From NCBI GenBank assembly GCA_943704495.1, contig CALSCR010002304.1:1-38198 (forward strand): a DNA stretch of 38,198 bases, read 5' to 3'. Below are positions 23,084-34,414 of the stretch, piece after piece; position 1 is the first letter of the stretch; each line of letters begins with the position of its first letter. The translations under genes and the position numbers were made by a program. This DNA is from Pigoraptor chileana. Lineage: Eukaryota; Opisthokonta; Filasterea. A model generated the notes under the pieces. The model was not told the DNA's origin. It did no database searches and saw only the letters and a program-made list of their open reading frames with translations.

Positions 23084-24758
23084 ATGGCGGATGCGTTCGT
23101 CGGATGCATTGTGAGCGTCTCGCTTGCATCTTCCAAACTGAGGGTCAAGGGTACGGTTATTCGAGTGGATCCAAATGATCAGTCCATCACTCTCAAGAAT
23201 GGTGGGTTAAAATCCGTATTCCACCACAATTATTCACGGCTGCTTACGATTGATATTTAGAGACGAGTGCGACGCATCCTCCTAATTCTGTCTCGTGTGA
23301 TCATGATGCCGGTAGTGAACACATAAAACTGACTCGCTGGTCTGCATTCTCATAATCGCGTGCCCATTTTCTGTCGTAGTTTCGCGATCTGACACGAATC
23401 TCATCATTCCCGAGATGGTGCTCATCGGCAAGGACATTGGTGATCTACAGCTGATGAGCCAACCGATCGTGTCGTCGTCCAACGGTCCCGCACCTGCCGC
23501 ACCGCAGACATCTGCGCCACAGAGTCACGTGCGCAATCTGTTCCCTGGGGACACGCAGCACCGGCCTCCCGTGCAACAGCCGCAGCAATACCCACAAAAC
23601 GGCCCACTTCCATATCCCCATCAATACCCCTCACATCCTCTACCCCCGCAACACGCTCCAATGCCCTATCATCCTCACATGGCGGGGCAACCCGTTCCTT
23701 TGTCGCCGGGATTCCCACCCGCGGGTCCCCATGGATACGGTCTACCGCCGCAACTGCAGGCCATGGCTCAGGGTATGCCGCCCCACCAACAGCACATGCA
23801 CCCTCAATTTCAACAGTTCCATGAACAACAACAACATCAACATCAACCGCAGCACCAACAACATCCGCATCAGCACCAACAACATTCGCATCAACCGCAG
23901 CACGCGATGCCACCAATGCCGACCATCTCGAGTCGGCTTCCAATCGACCCTGCGATTGTATCAATGTCGCCTGCAAAGGGATCACATTCGTCATTTGGTC
24001 AAAGCGTTGGTAATGGACCGGCTGGTGTTAATAGCAGCGCACAAAACCAACAGCAACAGCAACAACAACAGCAACAACCACGCCAGACAAAAAAGAGGGG
24101 TGGAAAGCAGGTTGATAGCGAAGGAGAAAGCGGGGTCGATGCACCGCGAACACCCGTACTGGCGGCAACCGCAGCCCCACAAGGCTCGCTGCCCGGCACG
24201 CCGACATATAAACGGCGGGAGAAGGGAGGGAGAGCGCACGCTGCAGACATGTATGCCAGTAGTGATGGAGGTGACGAGGGGCAGGGGCACAGGAACCAGC
24301 CCGCCGGTGGGCGCGCACAGAAGGATCGCGCGTGTTTTGGCGTCGATGTCGGTGGCGGATCGATTGAGGAGGAGTTTGATTTCGAAAAGAATCTGGCGCT
24401 GTTTGACAAGGCCACAGTGTTTGCCGAAATTATGGTGTGTTGTCGCATTTGTGTGATGTGTCTTGTGTATGTGGTGCGACACACAAACGCACGCACACAC
24501 GTACACATACACACACACACACACACACACAAACACCATCTCTCCCTCTTTCAGCTCGTTCGTACACACGAATGCTCATACCGGCCATTGCCATTGCGTG
24601 CATCCCACAATAATGCAGGAACACGACACTGTCCACCCGGAACAGCGACTGGTTGCCATCAACAAGCGACCCCAAAACTTCCGCCACGATGAAATGATTC
24701 TTGAACCGGCGTCCAATCCCATGAACGAATTCGTCAAGGCTGTCGAGCAGGTGTGTGT

Positions 24759-24795
<37 letters not shown>

Positions 24796-27750
24796 CGTGT
24801 GTGCATGTGTGTGCGTGTGTGTGCGCGTGTGCATTTGTGTGTATGTGTGTGTGTGTGTGTGTGTGACCGATTGGGGGAAAACGCATGAGTGGCTTGGCTT
24901 CTGTGTCATTTATTAAGGGTGTGATTGGTCTATCTGTGGTTATTGATCCATGCCCTCATACTCAGAATGCTTGGGTATAAGCCCAATGGACTGCAACACT
25001 CCACAGAGATGTAGTATTCAAGTCAGTGTCTTAGCCCATGGACTCTACAACACTTCACAGGGGAAGAGAGGCAGAGACTCTCCCCATATCAGACAAATTG
25101 TGGAATTCGTTTAGGAGAAGCATTGAAATGAGGCATTCCTGTCTCAGTTTGCAAAAACCACTGTTCTTTGTGTGTGCCTGCTTGGTGACTCTGGGGGTCT
25201 ATTGTTGCCCCTTTTCCCCACCCCCTTGCCCCAATCAATTCATCCTTCTCAATCAAATGCACATTTTTTATTATTGAACCTTTTGTTGTTTTTATTCGGT
25301 TTCTTTTTTTTTTTTGGCAGATTCGCTTCACAACTGACAACGGCGTCATAGTCCCCGCAATCGATCCAAACCAAAAGGAGGCCATCCTGCGCCATGCACG
25401 TGAGTCGTCATTTCTGTACCGTTCTCACTCCATTGCATCCGTTGCATATAACATCCTGCGTTGTGCCGTCTATTCTGTGGGAGTCGATGGGCTTGTGCCT
25501 GAGATGTGTTTTAGGCATGAAGGTCTGGTGTCGATAACGGCTCCGCACATCCGATGCACTGCTTCTTGCAACACAGACATACCTCTCTCATTTTATGTCG
25601 TGTGTAAAGCATGGACTCACATGGGCTGCGCACAAATTGTCTTCCCCTTTTCTCCGTTCGGCAGAGGACGTTGGAATGTCGGCGTCGCTCCTTGTCGAGA
25701 ACGCCGGAAGGAGTGCGTGCCAAATGGTTGTTCAGCTGATAGGCGAGTGAAATTAATTGCCAATTGAATTTGTGGTGGACGTTGCTCCGATTTCCTATTA
25801 ATGCACGTAACATATTGAATGCTTGCTCCTCTGCCTCTGCACCGTTTGTGGAATGTACGACATGATCAGAGAAACGTGCTCGAATCTTTCTTCTCTACTT
25901 TAGAGCTCTCTTATGCTGATGGAGGTCATCTTGCAAATTTCGACAATGCACTTACTAGCATTCATCGCCTCTCGCTTTGCATTGCCCGTGTGTCAATCAC
26001 GTATGTTTGTCCGCTCCATTGTGATTATGTGTGTGTGTGTGTGTGTGTGCGTGTGCGTATGTGTGTGAACAGGAGGAAGCCGGCGCATTAACCCACGCAA
26101 TCTGCATCAGACACCGCTGGTCGTCGTGCTCGTTGCGGACGGATTTGCGGGTGCCACTGCAGTGTGCGCCGCAAGACACATGACCAACCATCACGTGGGT
26201 CATCCGCGCGTGCGTCATGCCCTGTTTTGTGTGTGTGGGCATGCCCTGTTGTGTGCATGTATGCCCTGTTGTGTGGTTGACCACTGTGTCTGCATATGCA
26301 CCCATAAAAACACCATGTACACAGCACATGCGTTGGATTCATAATATGATATATTATTTATAATGGCCTTGCATCCAGAGGGATAAGAAACGCAGTATCG
26401 CTTGGCTGATATTCGATAATTCACTTAAATTCCCTCTCTTTTGCAGGTCAAGGTCATCGTATGTGTCGTATCGACGGGGAAGTCATCTGAGGTGTGTGTG
26501 CGTGTGTGTGCTCCCCGCTTAACAAACGACAGCGATGGGCGACCTTTTGCGTGTGTCGTTTGTGCATGCGCGTTTTTACGTCTGCCCTCATGGTCAGTCA
26601 TCGGCTTTTCACGTGCTGACGGCCGTCTTTTGCTCATGACTCTCCTCTTTCTTTGCCACAGCTTTTGGCATCGCAACTTGCCCTGTTCGAATCGCTTGGA
26701 CAACGTGTGCTAAACAGAATTGATGGTGCGTGCGTATGCTGCGGCTCACTTATATATAAGTTTGTGCATGTGTGTGTGTGTCAACGCTTTGTGCGTTACA
26801 TGTATGGTGTGTGTGCCTTGGTGTGTTGTCTCCACATTTGCTCATTTCCAACTTCACACACAAAACCACATCACGTCATTCACACGTGATTGTGACACTC
26901 CGTTTTACTCAACGGTGGCCTGTTGGTGACGCTCTTTCCCCTTGCGATCACACTCACACACACGCATCCACGCATACATACACATACGCCACTCTCATCT
27001 GCACAAACAGAGCTTCCTGCCAACGGTGCCACACCCGTGGATCTCATTGTGGATGGCCTCTGTAGCGACTGCATCAAATTCCCGTGTTGGGCGGATGCGG
27101 TGGCGTGGGCAAACGGAAACAAGGCACAAACTCTCGCCATCGACTTTCCCTCTGGGTTCGATCCTAAATCAGGTATGTAATTTCTGTGGGGGTTTTACTG
27201 TTTTCTTTGTTTGGTCTGTGTGTTTGGGTTGCTGTTGTGGGAATTATTTTTGCCTTTGCTGTGAGTGGGCCGATGGCATTGAATCTCTTAAGAGAATTTA
27301 GTGACATTGTACTTGTACTGTTTCCTATTTTTCGCCTGATATGTGAAATTGCAAGAGATTTCAGTTGTCCTCGAATGCACCCTCCCTTTGTCTTAATGCT
27401 CTCTGCTGACGCCCACACACACACACTCTTAATTTACGCCCACACACGCACACACACACACATCGCAACACCCGCCCCACAACACAGGTCGCATGCTTGA
27501 CCCCAAGCGCAGTGTGTCTGCCAAATGGACGCTCGCACTAGGTCTCCCCCTGCGAGGACTTGAACAACCCACCATTGGCGGTCAGCTGTTTCTAGCTGAC
27601 ATTGGTCTGCCGATGAACATTTTCGCAAAGGCGGGAATCCGATACTATTCGCCCTTTTCCGACAAGTACGTCATTTCAATCGAGGCGTCGGTCATTCCAT
27701 CCGAGTCACAGCCGCCGATTGTCGCCGAAATGTCGTCTCCAGAACTGTAA
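23084..27750 (+). CDS. EDC3: EDC3, enhancer of mRNA decapping
   Basis: Ten exons: 23084-23201, 23380-24434, 24619-24750, 25321-25399, 25665-25742, 26073-26194, 26447-26491, 26662-26725, 27011-27172, 27488-27750; 705 residues, all junctions in phase. Domains: LSm at 1 to about 65 ([20 protein letters not shown], then [18 protein letters not shown]); a long Gln/Pro/His-rich linker; the FDF motif [20 protein letters not shown] near 369-388 that binds the DDX6/Dhh1 helicase; a conserved [14 protein letters not shown] block; and the C-terminal YjeF-N fold ([93 protein letters not shown]). In yeast and animals EDC3 activates the DCP2 decapping enzyme and scaffolds cytoplasmic P-bodies; the YjeF-N domain dimerises. 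The fifth intron (25743-26072) is GC-AG. Confidence 0.96.
24478..24537 (+). repeat. CA-rich tract, 3' half of EDC3 intron 2
   Basis: A CA-rich tract occupies the 3' half of the intron while the 5' half (24435-24477) is GT-rich on the same strand, so the two halves are complementary. Confidence 0.9.
24751..24865 (+). repeat. GT microsatellite at the 5' end of EDC3 intron 3
   Basis: The donor itself is the first GT of a 115-base GT-rich tract with CG, CA and AC interruptions. Confidence 0.95.
24951..25006 (+). repeat. Dispersed element, form B, copy B2
   Basis: In EDC3 intron 3, same strand as the gene. CCCTCATACTCAGAATGCTT, then AAGCCCAATGGACTG and ACTCCACA; diverged, with a five-base insertion in the last block. 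It abuts A5. Confidence 0.6.
25008..25050 (+). repeat. Dispersed element, form A, copy A5
   Basis: In EDC3 intron 3, same strand as the gene, directly after B2. It reads GATGTAGTATTCAAGTCAGT, GTCTTAG, CCCATGGACTCTACAA; the GCGCTGTG block is missing. Confidence 0.75.
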
Positions 27751-27950
27751 ATGCCACATTATTGTTTGTGTTTTAAGCAATGGGCCCCCTTACTATAGTT
27801 GTGAGTGAATGGAGGGAAGAGGATGTCTGCTCGCGTGATGCCGCGCAGTGCGACACGTTGTGCGATGTACGGATGGGCCTGGGTCCACATAAAATGAATG
27901 GATGACTCGAGTGGACGCGTGTGGCTGTGCAGAAAATGATCGTAATAAAG

Positions 27951-28012
27951 CGGGATTCGCGTCAGTGTCTCGGCTGCTTTGCCTGGGATACGCCCGTGAA
28001 GTCCGCATTCAC
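27951..28012 (+). repeat. Dispersed element, form A, copy A6 (diverged)
   Basis: Intergenic. GGGATTCGCGTCAGTGTCT and CCCGTGAAGTCCGCA are recognisable; the middle is expanded by about ten bases. Confidence 0.5.
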
Positions 28013-28831
28013 AGTTTTTGTAAAGAGTGTGCTTGTGTAGATAATGCCACCTCGTTTGGCAGGCGTATATAACATGCCTTTATGTCTTGCCAGCGTGTGT
28101 ATAAGAGTAGTCTGCGTGTGTGTGTGTCAATTGCCAAAGACTGACTCTAGTCTCTTGAAATTATATCAAGGCGATATTCTGAGCACAAAAGTCACAGAGT
28201 TTGGCGACGGGGCGGAAGGGCGTTCACAATTGGCCAAAGCTACTGAGGACCCCCGCAATGGGATTGACATTCAAAAACACACGCAACTAACGCGCTCACG
28301 TGCCCTTGAAATCATGTGAACAATCAGTTGTGCTTTTGTTTATAGGCGGGGTTGCGGAAAAGATATTCAAACACATGCACCCAAAACAAAACAAAATTGC
28401 AAACAACGATATATGAAATGACAGGCAAAGAAAAGAAAGGCGGCGGCAGCAAAGCGAGAGAGGGTTACATTGAAGGAGTCCGTGCGATTGCAACGAGACA
28501 AACACATCACGCAATGTAGTGAGGGTGGTTAGCCACCGACTGCATGCTCTGCAAATTCCCACAACAGCACAACGAGAGTGCTTTTTCAAAAACAACAGCA
28601 ACGAAAAAGACAAATTCAGATGTTACGCGAAACGATAGAAAGCGGGTGGCCCATTTCGGGTCATGTGGGGTTGAATCGATGGGCGACATACACAACACAA
28701 GGCGACCAACCGTCCATTCCCAAATGTTAAAGTGGGGCAAAGGCAAAATCGACTTAAAGGCGGTGAGAAATCAGAGAAAACACAAACACAAAACGCGTGC
28801 GGCTGTATAAAGATATGCACACGTTTTAGAC

Positions 28832-28882
28832 GATGTATAATTCAAGCGAGTCACTTGGGCACTATGCCCACGGACAACACAA
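28832..28882 (+). repeat. Dispersed element, form A, copy A7 (diverged)
   Basis: Intergenic, downstream of the unrecognised minus-strand gene. GATGTATAATTCAAG, CACTTGGGCACTATGCCCA and CGGACAACACAA follow the form A order. Confidence 0.65.
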
Positions 28883-29044
28883 GAGATAGAGAGAAGAGCA
28901 AAGAAAGTGCGACACGCTGCGACGCTCATGTAGAAATTAAGCATGGGAAATACTAAGACATCCCTACAAAACAGTAGGGGACGACGATGATTGTGTGAGT
29001 GTGATATGTGTGGCGTGTGTGTGTGTGCATACATGGCGACGGCG

Positions 29045-30834
29045 CTATCCGTGCAGTTTTGGTTCGTCGCCCGTGCGTATAAGCTTGTGGAGTACATCGT
29101 CGACGGTACATTTGAGCCCGAATTCGCTGAGTGACAATTTGAGCGAGTTTCTCTCTTTCGACTCAAAGTAGAGATATAGCTTGATGGCCAGGTCTTCCAA
29201 CTGCTTCCGATCAGTGGCGCAATTCTCGTCCTCCCTGAGGGGACGAAGAAAACAAAATGAAAGAACATAGAACACAGGTCAACAAACCAAAGTGGACGAC
29301 GGTAATCAGCACATGGAAGAGTGATTGTGCGCGACACAGAGGAAGAGACACATAGACACACACAATCAACACACACAGGTACACACAATCAACACACACA
29401 GGTACACACAATCAACACACACAGGTACACACAATAAACACACACACACACACCACACAGACCCCCCCCCCCCACATTAACACACACAGACACACACGCA
29501 CAACACACCTGAATCGCATAATCTCCTCGATTGTTCGGTTCATGTATTTTGAAACGAGCTCCCGAAACTCTTCAATGTCATCCGGTGATAATTTTGTGTC
29601 ATATGCACCCGACCTGTACATGCATGCACATACAACGCAAACAACGCACGCCAATAATGGTATTAGGATAGGTCACGTTTCCGACGTTTCCGAAACAATA
29701 AAAACTATGACACAGGTACCGCTAAAACGACCACAAAATCGAACCATAACTTGCATACGGTTGATACGTAAAAACATCCAAAGCGCTCTTACTAGTACCA
29801 TACGTATCATCGCATATTGAGTACGCAAGAAGAACAGATATTGAGGTGAATGCGCATGCTTTTGTGTGTATCCATATACACGTTCGTGTGTGTGTGTGTG
29901 TATGTCTGTGTGTTTTACATCATGTATGTTCTTGCGTTGCTTCGGAGCGAATAGAGAACACACAGGCTATCAACAAACAGCGGCAGGGCAGGATAACAGA
30001 TCATCACGTGCACACACTCACATGTCTCCACTTCGTCGCTTGATGACCTGCTTGATTGTGACTGTCTCCTTAAACCCGGCGGGTATGCCTGATGCCTGTG
30101 GAATGCAATATGTTGTTTGTGCGTTTGTGTGTATTTGTTGCGTTCGATTGTGTGTTTTGCGAGAGAGTTTGCGGGTGAGTGAGTGCGCGTTGATGAGGTG
30201 GTTTGAAAGACAAGGCAGGCCACATCCATCTAGCACCGCACACACATAAATGCACTCGCATGGACCACCACAATAGACGATCAACAGAGTCGGGTGAGAC
30301 TGAACCCACTTTCCGCAAGTGTCCTCGTTGATTGCCCACAGGCGGCTTGCTGCTCTCGCCACTCTCACCCTCGTCCCCACTCCCAAGTAGCTCATCCACC
30401 ACATCACACGAACCGTGCATGTTGTCATGCATCTCCTGAAGAGTCGCAGTTTCGCACGGACAACAGTCATACCATTGTGTGAGGATTTAGGATGATTGGA
30501 GTTATACCAGCAAATACAAATAAACACACACAAGAGATGTAGGATTCAAGTGAGTGTCTTAGGCGCTGTGCCTATGGACTCCACAAACGTACACAAGAGG
30601 AGCAATATGCGGGCCCGCGCACTCATCACAATAATAATACACAGCAAAAGAAGCACACAGCAACACATATATACAAACAAACACCAGACGAGCACAGATG
30701 CACGGATGACACAAGCATGTCACAAATGCAGTATCGCGCTCGATTACATCAACACACTAGGCGTTACACCCCGAATCAGCGGCAGTAATCACCTTCCCTC
30801 GGAAGGAGTTGGAACGCGCACGCCGGCGCGACAT
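29045..30834 (-). CDS. Unrecognised 178-residue protein, five exons
   Basis: Exons in transcript order: 30834-30793, 30435-30310, 30095-30022, 29613-29509, 29234-29045. All junctions keep frame, which supports a real gene despite no recognised family. The protein starts MSRRRARSNSFRGK (basic), has an acidic Gly/Ser/Glu stretch (LLGSGDEGESGESSKPP), then a predicted helical, charged second half: GIPAGFKETVTIKQVIKRRS, KLSPDDIEEFRELVSKYMNR, TIEEIMRFREDENCATDRKQ, LEDLAIKLYLYFESKERNSL, FGLKCTVDDVLHKLIRTG. No signal peptide, membrane segment or catalytic motif is visible. The helical half could be a small interaction domain. The N-terminal exon is the weakest part of the model. Intron 1 contains element A8; intron 4 is extremely GT-rich on the coding strand. 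Confidence 0.7.
29357..29433. repeat. 23-base minisatellite, three copies and a partial fourth
   Basis: Unit ACACACAATCAACACACACA plus GGT, at 29357-29379, 29380-29402 and 29403-29425, perfect copies. It lies in intron 4 of the unrecognised gene. It is low-complexity sequence without distinct spacers, so it is not a CRISPR array. Confidence 0.95.
29462..29473. repeat. C12 homopolymer in an intron
   Basis: Twelve consecutive C (G on the transcribed sense strand) in intron 4 of the unrecognised gene, 36 bases from its 5' splice site. Confidence 0.95.
30536..30586 (+). repeat. Dispersed element, form A, copy A8
   Basis: In intron 1 of the unrecognised gene, antisense to it. Nearly the consensus: GATGTAGGATTCAAGTGAGT, GTCTTAGGCGCTGTGCC, TATGGACTCCACAA. 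Confidence 0.9.
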
Positions 30835-32007
30835 TCTTTCTCGGCCGCCTGTTGCACGACAGAGCGCCCACACCCCTCAGCTCCACGACGACCCCCTCAA
30901 TGGGAGGTATATGTGTGTGTGTGCGTGTGCGAGTGTGTATATGTACAAACTGCAGTCGTACGGGAAAAGGAGACAGGGAAAGCGCGACCACTCCCAGATT
31001 ATCGAGACCGCGCCGGTGAGAACGACGGGCCGTAATCCCAAGCGGTTGCAACCAATAGCACGGCGGTCGCACAGAGTCGTCCCCCAATATGTGTGTGTTG
31101 GGAGAGTCGTTTTCTCGACGACAGGACAGGACTGGATAGAATGTTATCAGGTTTGGGTGGGGCCACGCAAATGCCGCAAATACGGAGTTGCCCTCTCACG
31201 AATATTGCAATTGAGAGTTTGCAGATTCAAATAATAGCGCCGACGTGACTTCCCCCAACAACTATAATCGCATCGAGACAAACGCAGGCCTTCGTACTAA
31301 GAGGGACGCAAACGAACGCTTTGTGTTCTCAAAGAACTAATCTTAAGCAGTGGTAGGAAAATAGACAAAAGGGCATGCGGTTGGTGGTTGGGCCATAATC
31401 ATAAACAAACATGAAGTTTCCACGACAAATGTGCCTAAACAGTCACATGCCACACATTCACAGAGAGAGACAGAGACAGAGATAGAGACAGAGACAGAGA
31501 GAGAGCGCGAGAGACGGTACTGCACCCACTACTCGCAGCACAGTATCAGTGCATGGCGGGGATATACGCTTTTAGATTCGAAAAGGAAAGGCATAATATT
31601 GCGAGAGAGTGGACACTATTGATTGGCCGCGACGCAGTTGCATTCCATTTTGGGAATCGCAATTTGGCGGTGTCACACGTACGGTGAGGGTTACAACAGC
31701 CAGGTGCATCCACACATCTTAATACATATTGTATTAAATTGCGGGGATTTACCACACACCTAAGCACAGTTCTGCATCCGGGAGTTTTGTTGTGACCAAA
31801 CCTGAGCATCCGGGGTGTTAGTGCGTGGGCACGTGATCTAAGTGCGGTTTGGTGCCCGAACGGCGGCTGTTTCCAAAAGTGCATTCTCTCACGCCTTCAG
31901 TCGGCATCCCAACAACGCGCCACCAACACACAACAAAAAGAAACCCCAAGCTTACAAAGCAAAAGACAAAGCTCTTTGCTTTGTGAAGTGTGTTGATCCC
32001 GGCGCTG
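30835..32007. other. Divergent intergenic region, unrecognised gene / TMEM164
   Basis: A 1.2 kb spacer that must contain both promoters. A GA-rich tract (31459-31515) lies in the middle. Short open frames such as 31546-31884 on the minus strand show no family features. No core promoter element stands out. Confidence 0.55.
31459..31515. repeat. GA-rich microsatellite
   Basis: Irregular GAGACA/GAGA repeats of about 57 bases in the TMEM164 upstream region. Confidence 0.9.
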
Positions 32008-34025
32008 ATGGTCTGCGCCGACTGCTCTGCCGACGCAGCCGCACAGTTGCCGTGGGCCGACAAGATGGAGGCCATCTCGGGGTTCCTTGTGGACCCGATC
32101 GCGCGGTTTCTGCATGACATGCATCCCGGAATGCCGCTTGTTCCCAACCGCGCCACGTCGCTATCTGGAAGCTGGTGGGTCTGCAGGGGATCTGCATGCG
32201 TTGGTAGTGCTGGTGTTGCCGGGCTGTGCGTATTGTCGGCTCTTTATGTTATGTGTTGTCATTTCCGCCCTGCCGATCCTCCCGCGTTACTGGTTTAATA
32301 GATATTGATTGCGGCTTTTATTCTTTGAAACCCCTTACTGCAGGTTTTTGAGCCCTCGACAACACGTGATCGAGTTCATCGTGTACAATGCCTTCTTCCT
32401 AACCATCTTTTTCGTCCTTTCGAAACGTCTGACGGCAAAGGGGTAAGCTACGGCATCGCCAGTTGATGCACACCGTTGACGCTTTACTTTAATCACACGC
32501 ACACACTAGTGCATGAGATAAACTTGCGTTCCTAATATTAAAATTGTTGGCGGGGCTCCCGTTTTTGGCAATCCAGGGGTGCTTATTACTTCATCGAGGT
32601 GGATGCCAGGCGGAAGCGGACTATAGTGGAGCACCTGGCGACCCTCTCTCTTCTTGTGACATTGGGATACACGCTCTACTTCAAGTATCTGCGCGGGGGC
32701 ACTTTGTTCCTTTTGCAGCCGTGCCACATCTCTCTTGCGATTCTGATTGTGCTCAGCTTTGCGCCGGCGGGATGGAAAGGCGCCCATCTACTCTTCAACA
32801 TGTACTTTTACTGGATGTGGGGAGCGTGAGTATTCGTGCGCAACTGTGTTTCGGTTATGCGTTTCCTTAATCAATGCACGTGCGGTGCACATGTACCTGT
32901 CACCGTAATCTCAACATGTGTTCATGCGAGTGTAAGTGGTCCTGTGTGGGAACGGGCGGGCGAATGTACACTAATCAACCTAACATATACGCAGCATCCT
33001 GGCGCTAGCTTTTCCCGATCTCCGCGACTATGAAGATCCAGTCGAGATCTTTTTCTTCTTTTTTGAGCACTATCTCCTCGTCGTTATCCCGTTTGTATTT
33101 TACGCCGTTGGACGGTGGGGCTTGCAATGCATTTGCCTTCGTACATCATTCGTGGATTGTCGGATTATTGCTTGTATTAGTTGGCCACACACACTCACAC
33201 ACACTGTTTGCTGGAGTCATGCCAAAGACGTTTTGAGTACTGAAGGTCTCTCTCTCTCGTTTTGTGGAGTCCCATGGGCACAGCGCCTAAGACAATGACT
33301 TGAATCCTACATCTCTCCGTTTCTACCTTCGCACGCAATTTACGTCATAATATTGCGTGTGCGCGTGCGTGTGTGTGCGTGTGTGTGTGTATGTGTTTCC
33401 CAACCAGTTTATTAGCGCGTGTGCACCCTGAACTCACATTGACCGTTATGTAAACACCACTTCCCGCACTCCACAGATTTGAGATTTTGGAGCCAACACT
33501 GGCAATTACCCTTTGCGCTTTCAGTGTGAAGGCAATTTATCACTCGATTGTGCTTGAATCCCTGGCCCTTTATACTGGGTTGAATCTAAACTACCTGATG
33601 TCGCCTCCCACCGGTATGCTTCGTCTATTTGTGTGCTTAGAATCGCGCGCGTGAGGAAGAAACTGTGACGCATGTGACTGTATGTGTGTGTGTGTGTGTG
33701 TGTGTATGTGTGTGTATGTCTGTCGCTCTCTGCAGTCGATGAACGTGCTCCCATTAGACCTTCACGCACTGAAGTCTATCTCTCTCTCCTCCATACACAA
33801 AAAAACAAACACCAAAACCGACACATTGCAGGCATCTTGGAGCATTTCGGCATTTATTACCGCTCTGTCCAGTATGCGTTTTGCTGCATCCTTACGTTTG
33901 TCACGCGATATGTCCTTGTTGCCATCATTCTCAGTGCCGTTCGCTTTCTCTTTCGGCGGTCGTCAAATCCGAAATCCAGTGCTTCAGTATCATTGAGGGC
34001 GGCTGCGTCGAAAAAGGCGCGCTGA
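32008..34025 (+). CDS. TMEM164: TMEM164 family multi-pass membrane protein
   Basis: Six exons: 32008-32174, 32344-32442, 32577-32825, 32995-33114, 33477-33613, 33832-34025; 321 residues, all junctions in phase (human protein about 297). Hydrophobic segments include VIEFIVYNAFFLTIFFVL, HLATLSLLVTLGYTLYF, ISLAILIVLSFA, HLLFNMYFYWMWGAILALAF, YLLVVIPFVFYAV, LAITLCAFSVKAIYHSIVL and VTRYVLVAIILSAVRFLF. The family core LFLLQPCHISL (Cys138-His139) aligns with the NPCH motif of animal TMEM164, whose cysteine has been reported as catalytic in transferring acyl chains to ether phospholipids. GLNLNYLMSPPTG corresponds to the conserved VNLNNMLCPA block. The C-terminus is a short basic tail (SLRAAASKKAR), probably cytosolic. 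Intron 4 carries elements B3 and A9. The start is the first ATG in the open frame; catalysis here is inferred from the family. Confidence 0.9.
33211..33250 (-). repeat. Dispersed element, form B, copy B3 (partial)
   Basis: In TMEM164 intron 4, antisense to the gene by the orientation used for form A. It shares CGTTTTGAGTACTGAAGG plus TCTC with the reverse complement of B1 and is followed within 12 bases by A9. Confidence 0.7.
33262..33313 (-). repeat. Dispersed element, form A, copy A9
   Basis: In TMEM164 intron 4, antisense to the gene. The reverse complement matches the consensus with one inserted G (CCCATGGGACTCC) and one substitution. Confidence 0.9.
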
Positions 34026-34414
34026 GGAACGCAATATTCGGTTGACTCCTCGTGGTTAATTAGGTTGCAGTTTTCCGTTTTGTGTGATCTGTTTTGTTGC
34101 TGTTTCTGCCTTCTGAATCGACGTTCGCTTCTGAAAATTTTACCTGATAAAAAAACGTTGTTTCAGGAAATGAGTTTGGCAAATGAGGTTTTTAAGATTG
34201 AAATTCTAAGTAGAGGAGTATGGATCGTTTTTAGTTTTTCTTTTCAGCCGTGCAAAAGTGTATTTTCTGTCACGGCACGCGATATTGCGTTGCTAATGGC
34301 AACATCGAACACAGTCCCGCAAAACTTTTAAAACGTTTTCAGGACACGTTCGGGGGGGGGGATACAGAACACACACAGTTCGGACACACAATATGTTCTC
34401 CACACTCGTTTCTC
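34026..34414. other. Convergent intergenic region, TMEM164 / F-box-LRR locus
   Basis: A 389-base AT-rich spacer. A G-run lies at about 34353-34360. Nothing else was identified. Confidence 0.6.

Larger units (their letters stand above)
27751..29044. other. Convergent intergenic region, EDC3 / unrecognised gene
   Basis: A 1.3 kb spacer between two 3' ends, unusually long for a convergent space in this window. It holds two form A elements (A6, A7) and an AATAAAG at 27943, a possible polyadenylation signal for EDC3. An open minus-strand stretch at 27771-27966 is described in the findings. The 91-residue plus-strand frame at 28044-28319 has no family features. Confidence 0.55.

Noticed and set aside
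28044-28319. 91-residue plus-strand open frame
   Set aside because: Poly-Cys/Val stretch from a GT tract and no recognisable feature; no splice context.
29357-29433. CRISPR-like array
   Set aside because: Tandem 23-base units follow each other without spacers and consist of CA-rich low-complexity sequence inside a eukaryotic intron.
31546-31884. 112-residue minus-strand open frame upstream of TMEM164
   Set aside because: Cys/His/Arg-rich composition without pattern, and no supporting neighbours or splice sites.
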